A stretch of 64,000 nt of DNA from Auanema rhodensis (taxonomy: Eukaryota > Nematoda > Chromadorea > Rhabditida > Rhabditidae), in the NCBI GenBank assembly GCA_964057225.1, contig OZ059899.1:7874001-7938000 (forward strand), given 5' to 3'. Numbering within the stretch: the stretch's first letter is position 1; the number at the start of each line of letters is the position of its first letter. Positions 25,001 through 35,868 of the stretch are shown here, piece by piece. The notes beneath the pieces are model-generated. The model saw only the letters and a program-made list of their open reading frames with translations. It did not search any database and was not told the DNA's origin. The position numbers and the translations under genes are program-made.

Positions 25001-28000
25001 TGTATAACTTAGTGTAATGTAAGTTGAAGCTTAAGGTCAAAAAAATTTGAATGAAGGAGTTGATGGCGGAGGATGTAAGAGGTCATGTGAATAAAAGCGT
25101 GTTTCATTCAGAGAGATGAAAGTCGCAATGAGAGATGTGAAAAAGGAAGTCAAAAGAGAAGAGAGCGAATAAGAAAAGTGGAAAAGGGTAATAGAGAAAG
25201 GAGTAAAGCGAACGAATACGCAGAAAGCTGGACAACGAAGCAAAGAGCATATCGACAAGTATAGCTTATAAAGAATTTGATTCAAAATTTTGAAGTTCAA
25301 ATTTATAGAAATTAAGAGTAGCGATGGGAACTTTATATGATTCACGATTTCATAATGCTTATAAGGCATGAATGTGGTGTGGAAAAAGTGGACTGAAGAA
25401 TTTTGGTAGTCAATGTGACTCTATGAAATACAATCCACGATGACGAAGTGGCTGGCATTGACCATGTGCTTTCACTCTGGTGCAGTGTCTTCATAGACAT
25501 TGGACTCAGAAAGAGCAACGTAATATCGGAAGCGGAAAACCGAGAAGAGAATAAGTGAGAGACTGAGAGCAATAGAAATATATAGAAACGAAAAAGAAAA
25601 TAGAGAAGTAATATACTGAGAGAAAAGATGCAAAAAAAGGGAGGAAACTAAGAAAAAAGGTATATGAATTTGGAATAAAATTGGGTGAACTAACAGAGTA
25701 CAACAATCGAGCGAAAAAAAAATTAAAAATTGACTCGAACTCTGGATATATGGCCAGTCTTCTCTCTTATCAATAACCAAACGTGTTAGCAATGATAGCT
25801 GATAAATGGTATAAATATGCAATACCAAAACTAACTGATAGCCAGTTCAATCAGTTTGCCAATCAAAAGAGAATCGTTAAAATAAGGAAATTATTGAGAC
25901 TAATTCTGTTGTTGAATGCAGAGATATAGATTGCAATATATGTAATTGGAACAGTCAACTCGAGGTAGTCAATCGTCCTATGAAATACCGGTCGAAAAAG
26001 ATTTGGAATAAACATAGGATGAGAAGAAGGAGGAGGAGGAAGAGGATGAGGAGGAGGAGGAGGCGGTGGCGTAGGAGTAGTAGCAGATGGAGAGAAGTAG
26101 GCATATACGGAAGCATTACAAAGACGATGAAAGTAGTATCGCTTCAATACAGTCTATCTAGAAATGAGATTTAGAGAGAACAAGAACATAGGGGAGATTG
26201 TGAGAAAGAGAGAAAGAAAGAGAGAGAGAGGAAAGAGGGATAAAGAGAGAAAAGTTTAGAGAGTATGTAAAAGAAAAAAAGTAAAAGGAGATTCAGAAGA
26301 AAATGGCAATGGAAAAGATCCCGTCTCGGGATCTGAAGACCGGTTTGACGTGAAAAACAACAATAACAACAACAGATCAAATGTGGTCCGATTTGGTGGT
26401 GGTAGCAGGAGGACTGGACTACATGCATATGTTTTAGTTGATGAGTTGTCGCTAACATAAAAGACATTTTGATGTATGTTTGTATGTTTACAAGTTGATA
26501 TAGAAATATAAGAATAAAATACAACAAATGTTATAAAAGGATATAATGATATTAACAATTGTTAGTTTATTAAAAAAAATGTTGAAATGAATGAATATTA
26601 AATGATTTTCTATAATTATAATTATAATTTTATTTATATTCTGAAATATTAAAATAATTTTCTGAAAAAGTAAAAAAAGATTTTGCCATTTGAAATATAT
26701 TTTGTTCTCTACAGTTAAAATCAGATTCATAAAATCACTATTTCTTGTTTTCAAAAATAATATTTTTCAAAAAAACAAAAAGAAACTATTAGTCAGCAGT
26801 ATGTTTATGATATAAAAAATAAAAAAATAATTAATTAAATTCAGCTGGAAGCTGTTCAAAAATCAGAGAATGAAGTCAAAGATGAGAAGCTAAAAGAAAG
26901 AACATAAACTAGTGGTCAGTGTATGTAAAGGATTGACACGATAAACAACAAAACATCAAGGTGATTTGTCCAGTAAACTTCTCTCTATGTCTCTCTCTCT
27001 CTCTCCCTCTCTCTCATTCAAAAGAAAAAAAAACTTTCGTTCACTTTTCTTGAATATTAACAATATTTGTTTTCGTTTATTTTGTTTAACTTATATAAAC
27101 AATAATTTACTATAGATACGATAATTTGTCTCATTGAAACTAGGATAATGACCACAAAATTACTGAAAAAATATACGAGAATAGTAATAAATGTATAGAA
27201 AAAATAAAACAAAAAGAAGCATTGATACAAAAAAATAAGGAGAAAGATTGAGCTAAAGAAAAAGTAAAATCGTTTTTAAACTAAAATTGAAATTGTTAGT
27301 TTGATATAAGGAAGAACTAGGAGAAAAGAACAGAATACAAGGAAGAAAAGAAAGAAATAGAAGAATATGAAGAAGAAATTGGATTAACTTTTGATTCTCA
27401 AATTGCAGTTTGACGTAAGAGCCATGTAAATTCATTGGGTTCTCATTAAGATACAATGTCAAAATCTTAACGTTATCTGTATACTTTCATGTATGTATGT
27501 TTGTTCAATCGAAAATAGAGGAATGAAGCTGATGATGAAGATTAATGCAAAACGAAAGCGAATGTCGGTGTTGTTAGAGCTTAAAGAAGCAGAGAGAGAG
27601 CAAAATTCATGAGATCATTGAAGTTACAAGTCTATCAGAGACGCAGCGAAAGTCTCTGTGTGACTGCCCCAACATGATGGCATGGAGAGACGTAGCAGGA
27701 AAGCAGCAGTGGCCATGATCAAATGTAAGAGGAAGAATAAGTAGATGAAGATGAAGATGGGAGTATGAACGAAACTCGATTAGAGCCTGAATACGTTGGA
27801 AAGAACATGAGAAAATTCTGATTTGTTAGAATCAGAAATAGCGGATCAGAAACTAACTGTGGATAAGTGCCACTATTATTGAACTAATTTTGTAAAATTA
27901 ATAATAAGAATATAATAAAACAAAATGAAACAAGTTAGTATTTAATAATATATTGTTATGATTTCAATAAGTTACTGACTTCTCTGAAGAGTTTTTAAAG

Positions 28001-31000
28001 AAAACTTCAAATATTATTTAATATATATCAATATATATGTATGTAGATGTAGATAGATAGAAAGATAAATCATTGAGCTCATCTGAAGCTTATAAATTTA
28101 AGAAAGAGCACAGATTATTTGAGGATTTTTGATTATGTAAACTAGAAATTCTTTGATATACGAAGTTTCATCACTGAACGAGTGAGATCAATCTTAACAT
28201 CTGGCCGTACTAAAAGTAAACTTTACCAGTATCTTCGGTTGACTTTTTGAAAATTCGGCAACTTGAAACGAAGCCAAGTTTTAACATTTTTGTTTAATCT
28301 ATAAACGATAAAAAGAAATTATTCAAAATAAGTAATAAATGGTTCATGATCTTCATTCATGTATTATTGAGAAAAAAAGACTTCTAAAACTAAATCACGT
28401 ATGTTTGAGAATAAGATGTATTTCTATATATCTCCAACATTATCTCTGATTTTAAGAACAACTACGTAAAACAGTAGGTGAAACTTCGAAACTAGAAGAT
28501 GTTTACCTCATATATGATAGAAATTAGAAGATAACTTTAGAATTTACGTGCATACTTCACACGTATATCTAGTTATTTTGAATAATAAGAAAAACGTGAA
28601 ACGGTTGAATGCCTATTTTGAACATTAGAAAAGGACAAACTGTATTCTTATTATTATAAACATTTATATATACATATAGTATTTTTTAATAAATGTTGAA
28701 TAATGAAGAGAAATAGAACAGAAAAAACGATTACATGAGGTAACGTTGGTTAATTTTAAAAAAATATGTGTAGCTTGCTAGTTTTTTCTTTCTAAAATAA
28801 ACAAACATCAAAATATGATAATAAATAGGTTCAAATATGATATCAAGAGGAAACATTACTATAATTCTTACTGGTGGGCTCTCATTATTATTATAACAAT
28901 AGTTATACATGATAACGACTATTGAGAAAAAAAAGAAAACAGAAAAAAAAAGAACATTATTTGTCACAGTCAGTAGTTGTCATTGACGAAAATAATAAAC
29001 AACCTTTTTGCCTCTAGATATAGACATCAACCACACATATACAGAAAAGAAATGGAAAACAGTAGTAGATAATGTATATAATAACATAAGAGATCCACAA
29101 ATTTGTTAACTATATATATATATATATATATTGTTTTTTAAATATATATTAATAGAGAGGGAATACCAGATATAAAAGAAATATTGAAATATATATATTA
29201 TATAATATATAATATATAATGTAAATATTAACTAAAATAACAATCTGGAAAAAGTGAGGTGTAAAAATCTTTGAATACAAAAATAAAAGATTTTCTGTGC
29301 AGAAGAATACGATTGAAAATGAAGAAGATAAATTCAATACTACAGTTTAACCTTGAAGAAATTGGCAAACGAATACTCAACACTCAAATAAAACGTAATA
29401 TTCGATGATTTATAAAGAGGAATATGATGAAAAAAAAAAAGAAGTTTCTCTTGAAAAAGAATATTGTCAGTCCAAATGATTAATTATTCATTATGATAAT
29501 TATTTATTCATTATTTAATTGATTGAGTCATTGATTAAAGTATTATATCATTAATTCCAAAATTGAACAAAAAAAAGAAATCATGAGATTTGAATAGACA
29601 GTAAGCGATCGTGCGTTTGATGACCTGCTTGAGTCAAATGGAATTGCTTGCTGGAAATTTCAACAAAACTTCGAAACTGTCCAAACGGACAGGCTTTGGC
29701 GCTAGATCGTCAGATCGTTTTTTGTCGACCGAAAATAGCAACAAAGACTTTGCAAACAACACGCGCACACACGTGCTTCTTAGTCATTAGACTAGCGATT
29801 CAGGTCCAGGTCAATCAGACTAGTCAGTAGCTTCTGAAGAATAAAGAAGAAAAGACAACGCAGATGAATCGAAGTCCTGACCCTACGATATACTGTTGTA
29901 GTGGCTTACAACTGGATTAGAAAGAACCACTGATTCGTGCATGTATGTATGTGTGTGTCAACTACTTTACGATTGCTTGTAACACACAGCAGCTTTCTAT
30001 GAAACATGACTCGAAATTTTTGTTGTATAAAGTGAGCATGGTATATGGTATAATGAAGAAAATTGAAAATTCAAAGATATTATGCAAACTTTCTCGCATA
30101 TTCAATAGCATAACAGAGAAAAACTAAGAAAATAGTACCAAAAAAAAACTGATCAAGTAGAATACAATATGAACAATGTTAGTGAGGAAAGGAGAAACGA
30201 AAACATATCGCCGTGTTGAAATTTTTGATTCAGTTAGTTGTGACACTATACATATAGTATTCAACTAAGAAAACTGTATACAAATATATGTAAAAACAGT
30301 TCATTCATATAGTATATAACTATATTTATATATATTTATTAATAGATGTGTGATAAATAGAATCCAATGATCTGTAAGAAATTCAATCTTTATCTGTTAG
30401 ATATAGAACAACATTGAAAAAAAAACGTCAATTGAGAAGCTTAAATTGAAGATGGTATGTGATAATCTCGATGACGCTATACGGAATCAAAAATTGAACA
30501 AAAGAATCAAGGTATAAATAAGATTCTTGATTCTTAGACTGTTTGGGTCAAGTTGTTTAGATGTCAAACTTTATCCTCTCTCTATACAGCCAGTCTCTCT
30601 CTATAATTCTCAACACAACATGTTGTTCAGGGAATACTATTTTACTTGACCACTTAATAACTCTCTCCCTCTTTCTTTCCTTCTCTCTCTCTCTCTTCCT
30701 TTTCACCTAAAAAAATATCAAATGGCCGAGCTATGAGGGGATGGTTTCAGAACGAGAGAAGTCGTCAACAAAAACAAGCGATTATACAAGTGATTGGTGG
30801 ACAATAGATGTGGTAGGTATTGAATTAAATTAATCCTTCTTTTTCTAATAAATAATACTAAATGTATAGCTATAAAACAATTAAACTCATTTCAATATAA
30901 TAGTAAAATATAGTTACAAAGGATGATGTTTTATATTAGTTTAAATGCCTTGTTAGGCAAATATTTTGAGAATTTTAGAAATAATTAATTATATTTCTGC

Positions 31001-34000
31001 ATTAAATAAGCTATTAAAATTAAAATTTTGTTGAGTTATTAAGATTTCCAACACAAAAATGTAACAGAGAAATATATTAAAACCATATTAGCATGTCAAA
31101 TCAGATTAAAAAAATTCTATAAGAGATACTTTGATTAAACAAGAAATTCTTTTTTTCCTCTTTCTTATTATGGAATAAACCTGCTTATATCGTGACAGAA
31201 ACGATTAAATGGTCATATTGTTATACAATTAATATCTGACCACATTATTTAAAACAAAACAAAAAGGTTAAATGTAAAATATAATTCCAATATAACTATT
31301 ATTTCTGAAACTTTACTAACAGCTTCCTAGTTCAGAAAAAAAGAAAAGTCGATTTTTGATTTGAACATGAAATACAAAAATAATATGACCCATTGATATT
31401 TTAACAATATGTTTAAAAAAACAGAATAATCATCAGTTAAAGAAGAAAATATTATGAAAGTAACGTTATTTCATGTTGAGATAAAAAAAAGCAAAATTTT
31501 GAGCTGAATTCAATATAATATCAAAAAACAAGAAATTTTGCATACAATTTGATAATTATGCATCTTTTCTTAAGATTCTTCATAATCATAGTTTTTTTTT
31601 TGTTTTTTTTGCTTAATAATTGCAAAAATAGAATAAAAAACATTACACGAATTCATTTGCAGAAATTATAATAAACATAACCTTATTGAATGTATATATG
31701 TGTGTATATACATTATAATATATACTTTAATCTGATTTAAAATTTATCATTTAACTATAAATAATTCTTTTCCCACCTTTTCGAATATAATAATAATTTG
31801 AATATGATCTTATATTGATCCCCAATTTAAATATTATTTTAATAATGTTCATAATAGATGCTTTTAAAATGACAAGAATTCTTAGAGAGCAATCGTTCGT
31901 ATACAAAAATACGTGAGAAGTTATAAGCGTATGCGAATACCGTAACTACAGTAATAATTAAAAACTTTTTTTTTGTAATTTTTAAAAAATATTTTTATAG
32001 AAAACTTAGCTTTCTTTCACGTAATACTCAATTTTCATAACCTTTAAAAGCTGTTCAATTGATTTATCATAATCAGTGGCTCAGCATTACCAAGTACCCA
32101 TGGCAACCTCAATCCCTTATTTTCAGCATGCATTATCTCATTGCCAGCTGCAGTTCTCAGTCTTTCTCAGCAGTAATATATCTACATGGATATCTTGTTC
32201 TTTCTCTCTTTTTACCTCTACCTCTCTTTCATGTTATCTTTCCCAGCTTTCTAATACCCACTATGCCTTTATTTTCAAGCTGCAGCTGATAGAAAGCGGT
32301 TGTTCCTGCTTCCTCCCGGATTTTCTACTTACCCTTCATTATCATCAAATTTCCGTTTCAAAATAGAAAAATATTAGACGTTCAAAATGAGGTTTCATCA
32401 TATTTATTAAGTTTTTGACTTCCGAATTCATATATTCTGAATAAAATGGCTATGTCATTAATGATTCGTCTCTCTGAATGATTCAAATTGATATCAACTT
32501 GTAGATCATTGTTTTTCTTTATTTAGAATATTTTTAAAATCTTATTTGTAGGTCCAAATATGGAGGCTTTAAAATCGCAAACAGAACAACTCCGTCAAGA
32601 AGCTCAACTGGGGCGCAAAAAAGTTTCTGAAGTTTCGAAAGAGTAAGTTTTACAGATTTAAAAAATAGAAATAGGAAAAGCTGAATGAACTGAGATATTT
32701 TGGAATGCCTAATTCAATATGTATGCTTTGCAATACTTAACTAAGTTGAAGTTTTGTTTTAATATTTTGGGTTGATTTAAATACAATCGTAATCATCGAA
32801 ATTGAGCTAAGCAGGTTGTCATGGTAATAGCTACAAAATTTCTTACAAACGCTCTTTGTGCTCTTTCTACATATTGCAATGCATTATTTAATTCGTAAAA
32901 TTAATATTATAAATATTTTAGCTCATTATAAATTTATAAGAAAGTGAAAAAGAAAGAGGAAGAATTATTTGATTCAAAAATACAATTTATTTTAATTAGT
33001 TCTCCAATTGAAAATTAAATATTTTATAAAGAACATGAAAACTTTTTAGTTTGATGGAATACTGTGAAAAGAATAAAGCTACAGATATGTTAGTCAGTGG
33101 ACCAATCGACAATCACAACCCCTTCCAAGAAAAGAAAAGCTGTGCAGTTCTATAGGTGATGAAAGGATGTATAATCATAATCTCTCTTTTCCCTTCATTT
33201 TTCAAAAGAATGTATAAAATTTTCTGATTTTGATGTAATTTTTATGTTAAATATGATGTTCAATAAAGAATGAAAATTGACGTACTCTGAGAACTCTGTT
33301 TCATTCGATGCTGCGCTCGTAGAACAAGCTGGTGTTGCCGGAGTAGTATTGGATTCACCGATTGGTCGATTTGTTCCGAGAAGTTGCTAAAATAGTGTTA
33401 TAGTATTCAATATTCAATCTGAATATTATATATTAAAAAAAAACTAACCTTTAGTAGAGCATCCTTAATGGGTTCCTTTATTGGTTTAGCTTTCTTCGCC
33501 CTCGGCTTCCGCGGTTTTTTCGGTTTTGCAGCTGCCTTCTGATTACCAGACCGCTAAATAAAAATGTTATAAGAACAGCTTGAATATTTCATTAAATTAA
33601 AATGCATATAAAACTAATTTAAAACTATAGTTTTTATTTTTTCCGCAAATATTATCAGACAAGAACTGGCAAATAAGGAAGTATCGCAAAACTTTCTTGA
33701 ATGATTTATCAAAATAGTTTTTGAACTTGCCTGTGTTGTTTCTGGAAAATTGGGCTGACTAACTGGGGTTTCAGGTAAACTTGAAGGGGTATTAATGGAA
33801 GAATTGATAGAAGATATCCTAAAAAAGTCAAATTTTATAAGAAAATAAAGATAAAATACCTAGTAACAGTACATAAAAGAGATAGAGAACTTTCTACATT
33901 ATCATTTAAATTATTATTATTTCCTTTAACTAATCGGATCAAGCAATATGTTTCAACGTCACCAAACAATAATGGCAATTGACATCGACTCTCATATCCT

Positions 34001-35858
34001 GAAAACATACAAATTAGGTTTCATAGATTAAGGTTGTATATTTCTACATACCTGACTGAAAAAGGTTTTCTAACATGGCTAAGTGGTCTGGTGGACAAAT
34101 TTCACTTATTCGTCGGCCAATCAAATCTGATGTAGGCAGCCAAGTATCACATCTAAAACAGTCACTACTGTTTTATATAGTTTTAAAACAAAAGTCTTAC
34201 TTATTATTTACATTAATGATATTAGCTGATGGATCAAGCTGGATTAAAACCTGGCCATGATTTCCCAGATGCGATCGTGCAACACACAGTGTTGCTGATC
34301 GTTCTAAAATATTATTTTTTTAAATAATTAACTAACTTTCTCTATTTTATTAAATTGAATTATAAAAAAATTATTCTAAATGAAGTTTTTCAAAATTACG
34401 AAAATATAAAGCTACCTGATTCAATATCACTAATCAGTTGACGAGTTGAAATTTTAGCAAAAGTTACCTAAAATAATTTCCCTTGTAAAGAAAACAATTC
34501 AAATTATTTCAAAATAACAAATAAACATACATCAAAGGGAATTTCTTCACTATTAACTGTTTGAAAATGCATTCGACAACTCATACTTGTCGATGGACCC
34601 GAATTAAGAATTGGAAGGACAATATGGTGGTCTCTTAAGGAGACCAATGTATATGCAGATAAAGAAGTGAGATCTCTCTGAAAAACAAAAGCATGAGATA
34701 AATTATCTTTTATACTTATTTTATATTTAAAAATTATTGAAATTTTAATAGAAAAGTTAACATAGATATCATTCTATTTAAATACAAATCAATCATAACA
34801 CACCTCATCGCTCTTCTATTTAACTTCCTCCCCCCGTCATCATCCTACTTCCTATCTATCTCTATTATTCATTTGTTGAATAGAACTTGAACCTTAGCTT
34901 TCTTTCAACTAACTGATATAGAATTTCTTCAGCAATGAAACAGAAAAAACAAAACCAATCATGATTGGAAACCGGAGACAAATAGAATAAGAATTAGAAA
35001 TCACCGGGAACAATCATGGTACATCACGTTTTAATATCGAATGAGAAAAAACGGTTTAATCTTTCATCTTAAATCATAATTCGGCCAAAAAGCAGCTAGA
35101 TTCCGGATAAATTTAAGGAATAGCGAGATTGGAACAGCAGTAGGACAAGGTCATCTTCACCCTATCTCTTGTTTCCTTCTTGATTGTTAACGTCTTTGTC
35201 GCCTCTACTAAACATAGCTGATGTTCTGTATGGCTTACTGGCGAGAACGACTTCGGTAATGTTTGGTATGTGTCCAATTATGGTCACAAAAGGACAAACA
35301 CACTTGGTTCAAACGATGTAGAATGATTGTGAAATTACTATTTGGACAAAGAAAATTCCAAGCTATCACAATTATTTCTGTATAAACAAATGAAAATTTC
35401 TGAATTCTATTCTTTTTCGCTTGAAAAATACAAGGCTATAAAATAAGTTGGATAAAAAGTAAAGAGGAATACACACCGGTTTAAATCCGAGTAAGTCAGA
35501 CACAGTTGGACTTATATAGTCTATGTTTCCGGAAGCTGAAAGCAGAAACCAAAAATAAAGCCTAGAATCAGAAGGTAGAGCTCCGGCCAGATTAGTTATA
35601 TCTGAATTTTTGTATCCCGGAGAAGACGATGATATCCAGTCTTCTTGTATAGGATTTAACCCTAAAACATTATGATATACACAACGGTTTTGTTTAAAAA
35701 ATTGAAAGACCTCGAGTTAAAGCATTACGAACTATTGATAGAACAGATGTTAACTGGATTTGTGTCATACGAGGTGAGGATCCACTCTCGAAGACGGATC
35801 GCACAACATCTTCTGCTGTTGGTATCATCAGATGTGCTGTCTCACCTCCGCCCTCCAT
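13661..35858 (-). CDS. PAS-domain transcription coactivator, p160/NCOA-like candidate
   Basis: Seventeen exons join in phase to about 716 residues: 35729-35858, 35477-35661, 34531-34677, 34416-34467, 34201-34303, 34052-34152, 33860-33998, 33731-33818, 33449-33553, 33286-33386, 21722-21895, 18405-18642, 16434-16583, 16169-16245, 14282-14397, 14000-14184, 13661-13720. A first PAS repeat includes GNIDYISPTVSDLLGF (about 88-103). A second includes QVLIQLDPSANIINVNN and SDLIGRRISEICPPDHLAML (about 188-230). Then come a basic Lys/Pro stretch (KPKKPRKPRAKKAK) and an LxxLL motif LKQLL (about 349-353), the nuclear-receptor box. The C-terminal half is low-complexity: poly-Asn, His/Pro-rich, acidic. PAS plus LxxLL suggests a nuclear receptor coactivator, but I see no bHLH. 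The exon 1 donor is ambiguous (GTAATG, or GTCTTT adding seven residues). Joining the 5' and 3' halves across the 11.4 kb intron rests on phase (GA|G) and architecture. Confidence 0.7.
14398..16168 (-). other. 1.8 kb intron of the PAS gene
   Basis: Non-coding stretch between the SPYWTASGRPPSRSEL exon and the preceding Met-rich exon. Open frames in it (14802-15182 minus, 15994-16182 plus) do not carry usable splice junctions that keep the PAS gene in frame. Confidence 0.45.
16584..18404 (-). other. 1.8 kb intron of the PAS gene
   Basis: AT-rich sequence without a supportable exon. An open frame at 17466-17852 (-) has no matching splice sites or recognisable domain and is probably chance. Confidence 0.5.
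18643..21721 (-). other. 3.1 kb intron of the PAS gene
   Basis: Non-coding stretch between the His/Pro-rich exon and the poly-Asn exon. It carries AT-rich runs, a (TA)n repeat and purine-rich segments around 19180-19390 and 20860-21060. CAA repeats near 20930-20960 are low-complexity. No splice-supported exon was found. Confidence 0.5.
20620..20655. repeat. (TA)n microsatellite
   Basis: An almost pure AT/TA dinucleotide run of about 35 bases lies within a PAS-gene intron (18643-21721). Confidence 0.9.
21722..21895 (-). repeat. Coding AAT/ATT microsatellite: poly-Asn tract
   Basis: This exon of the PAS gene reads MYQQQGSSMSAQQSMYL, then about 25 Asn codons (AAT with AAC) interrupted by one Thr, then SNIGSMPNNMNGYPNNQ. 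The repeat occupies roughly 21766-21840. It keeps frame through the array, so it is likely a length-variable, disordered Asn-rich activation or assembly segment. Confidence 0.8.
22011..22061. repeat. (GA)n microsatellite
   Basis: An uninterrupted GA dinucleotide array of about 50 bases lies inside the large intron of the PAS gene. GA arrays can bind GAGA-type factors, but no functional evidence is visible here. Confidence 0.9.
32560..33155 (+). CDS. gpc-1: Heterotrimeric G protein gamma subunit (GPC-1-like)
   Basis: Two exons, 32560-32642 and 33050-33155, encode 62 residues. The N-terminus EALKSQTEQLRQEAQLGRKK forms the coiled coil that pairs with G-beta. KVSEVSKDL, the LVSGP and NPFQEKKSC blocks and the terminal CAVL are typical of G-gamma. 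CAVL is a CaaX box ending in Leu, so geranylgeranylation at the plasma membrane is predicted. The RKKVSEVSK and FQEKKSC segments are those I associate with nematode GPC-1, which acts in sensory neurons. An AG acceptor (32550-32551) lies 8 bases before the ATG. AATAAA at 33262-33267 ends the transcript just before exon 10 of the host PAS gene (33286). The gene is nested, on the opposite strand, in that gene's largest intron. Confidence 0.93.
33262..33267 (+). terminator. Poly(A) signal AATAAA of gpc-1
   Basis: A canonical AATAAA follows the gpc-1 stop codon by about 107 bases and lies 19 bases from the minus-strand exon of the surrounding PAS gene. The two transcripts therefore nearly touch or overlap. 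Confidence 0.6.
33554..33730 (-). other. GC-AG intron in the PAS gene
   Basis: The only donor that keeps the frame open is CAG|GCAAGT. The nearby GT (GTTCAA) would give an immediate in-frame stop in the next exon. The rest of the donor matches the strong consensus seen in known GC-AG introns. Confidence 0.75.
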
Positions 35859-35868
35859 ATTGAGGCTT

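Larger units (their letters stand above)
21896..33285 (-). other. 11.4 kb intron of the PAS gene
   Basis: Apart from gpc-1 (32560-33155) I found no exon here. The plus strand is strongly purine-rich over long stretches (GAGA, GGAAGA, AAAGAGAGA), so the sense strand of the host intron is pyrimidine-rich. It includes a (GA)n array at about 22011-22060. Many open frames in this interval are only the absence of stops in purine-rich DNA. 22.1-32.5 kb appears to be plain intron. Confidence 0.55.

Noticed and set aside
25980-26174. Arg-rich frame at 25980-26174 (+) and the Pro-rich frame opposite it
   Set aside because: Both are translations of a GGA/GAG low-complexity run within the large intron.
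29678-29720. CTGTCC/GGACAG hairpin followed by a T6 run, resembling a small Pol III transcript end
   Set aside because: No tRNA A/B boxes or other Pol III promoter elements could be recognised nearby.
29648-29830. 60-codon plus frame in the large intron
   Set aside because: No hydrophobic leader, motif or splice-supported neighbour.
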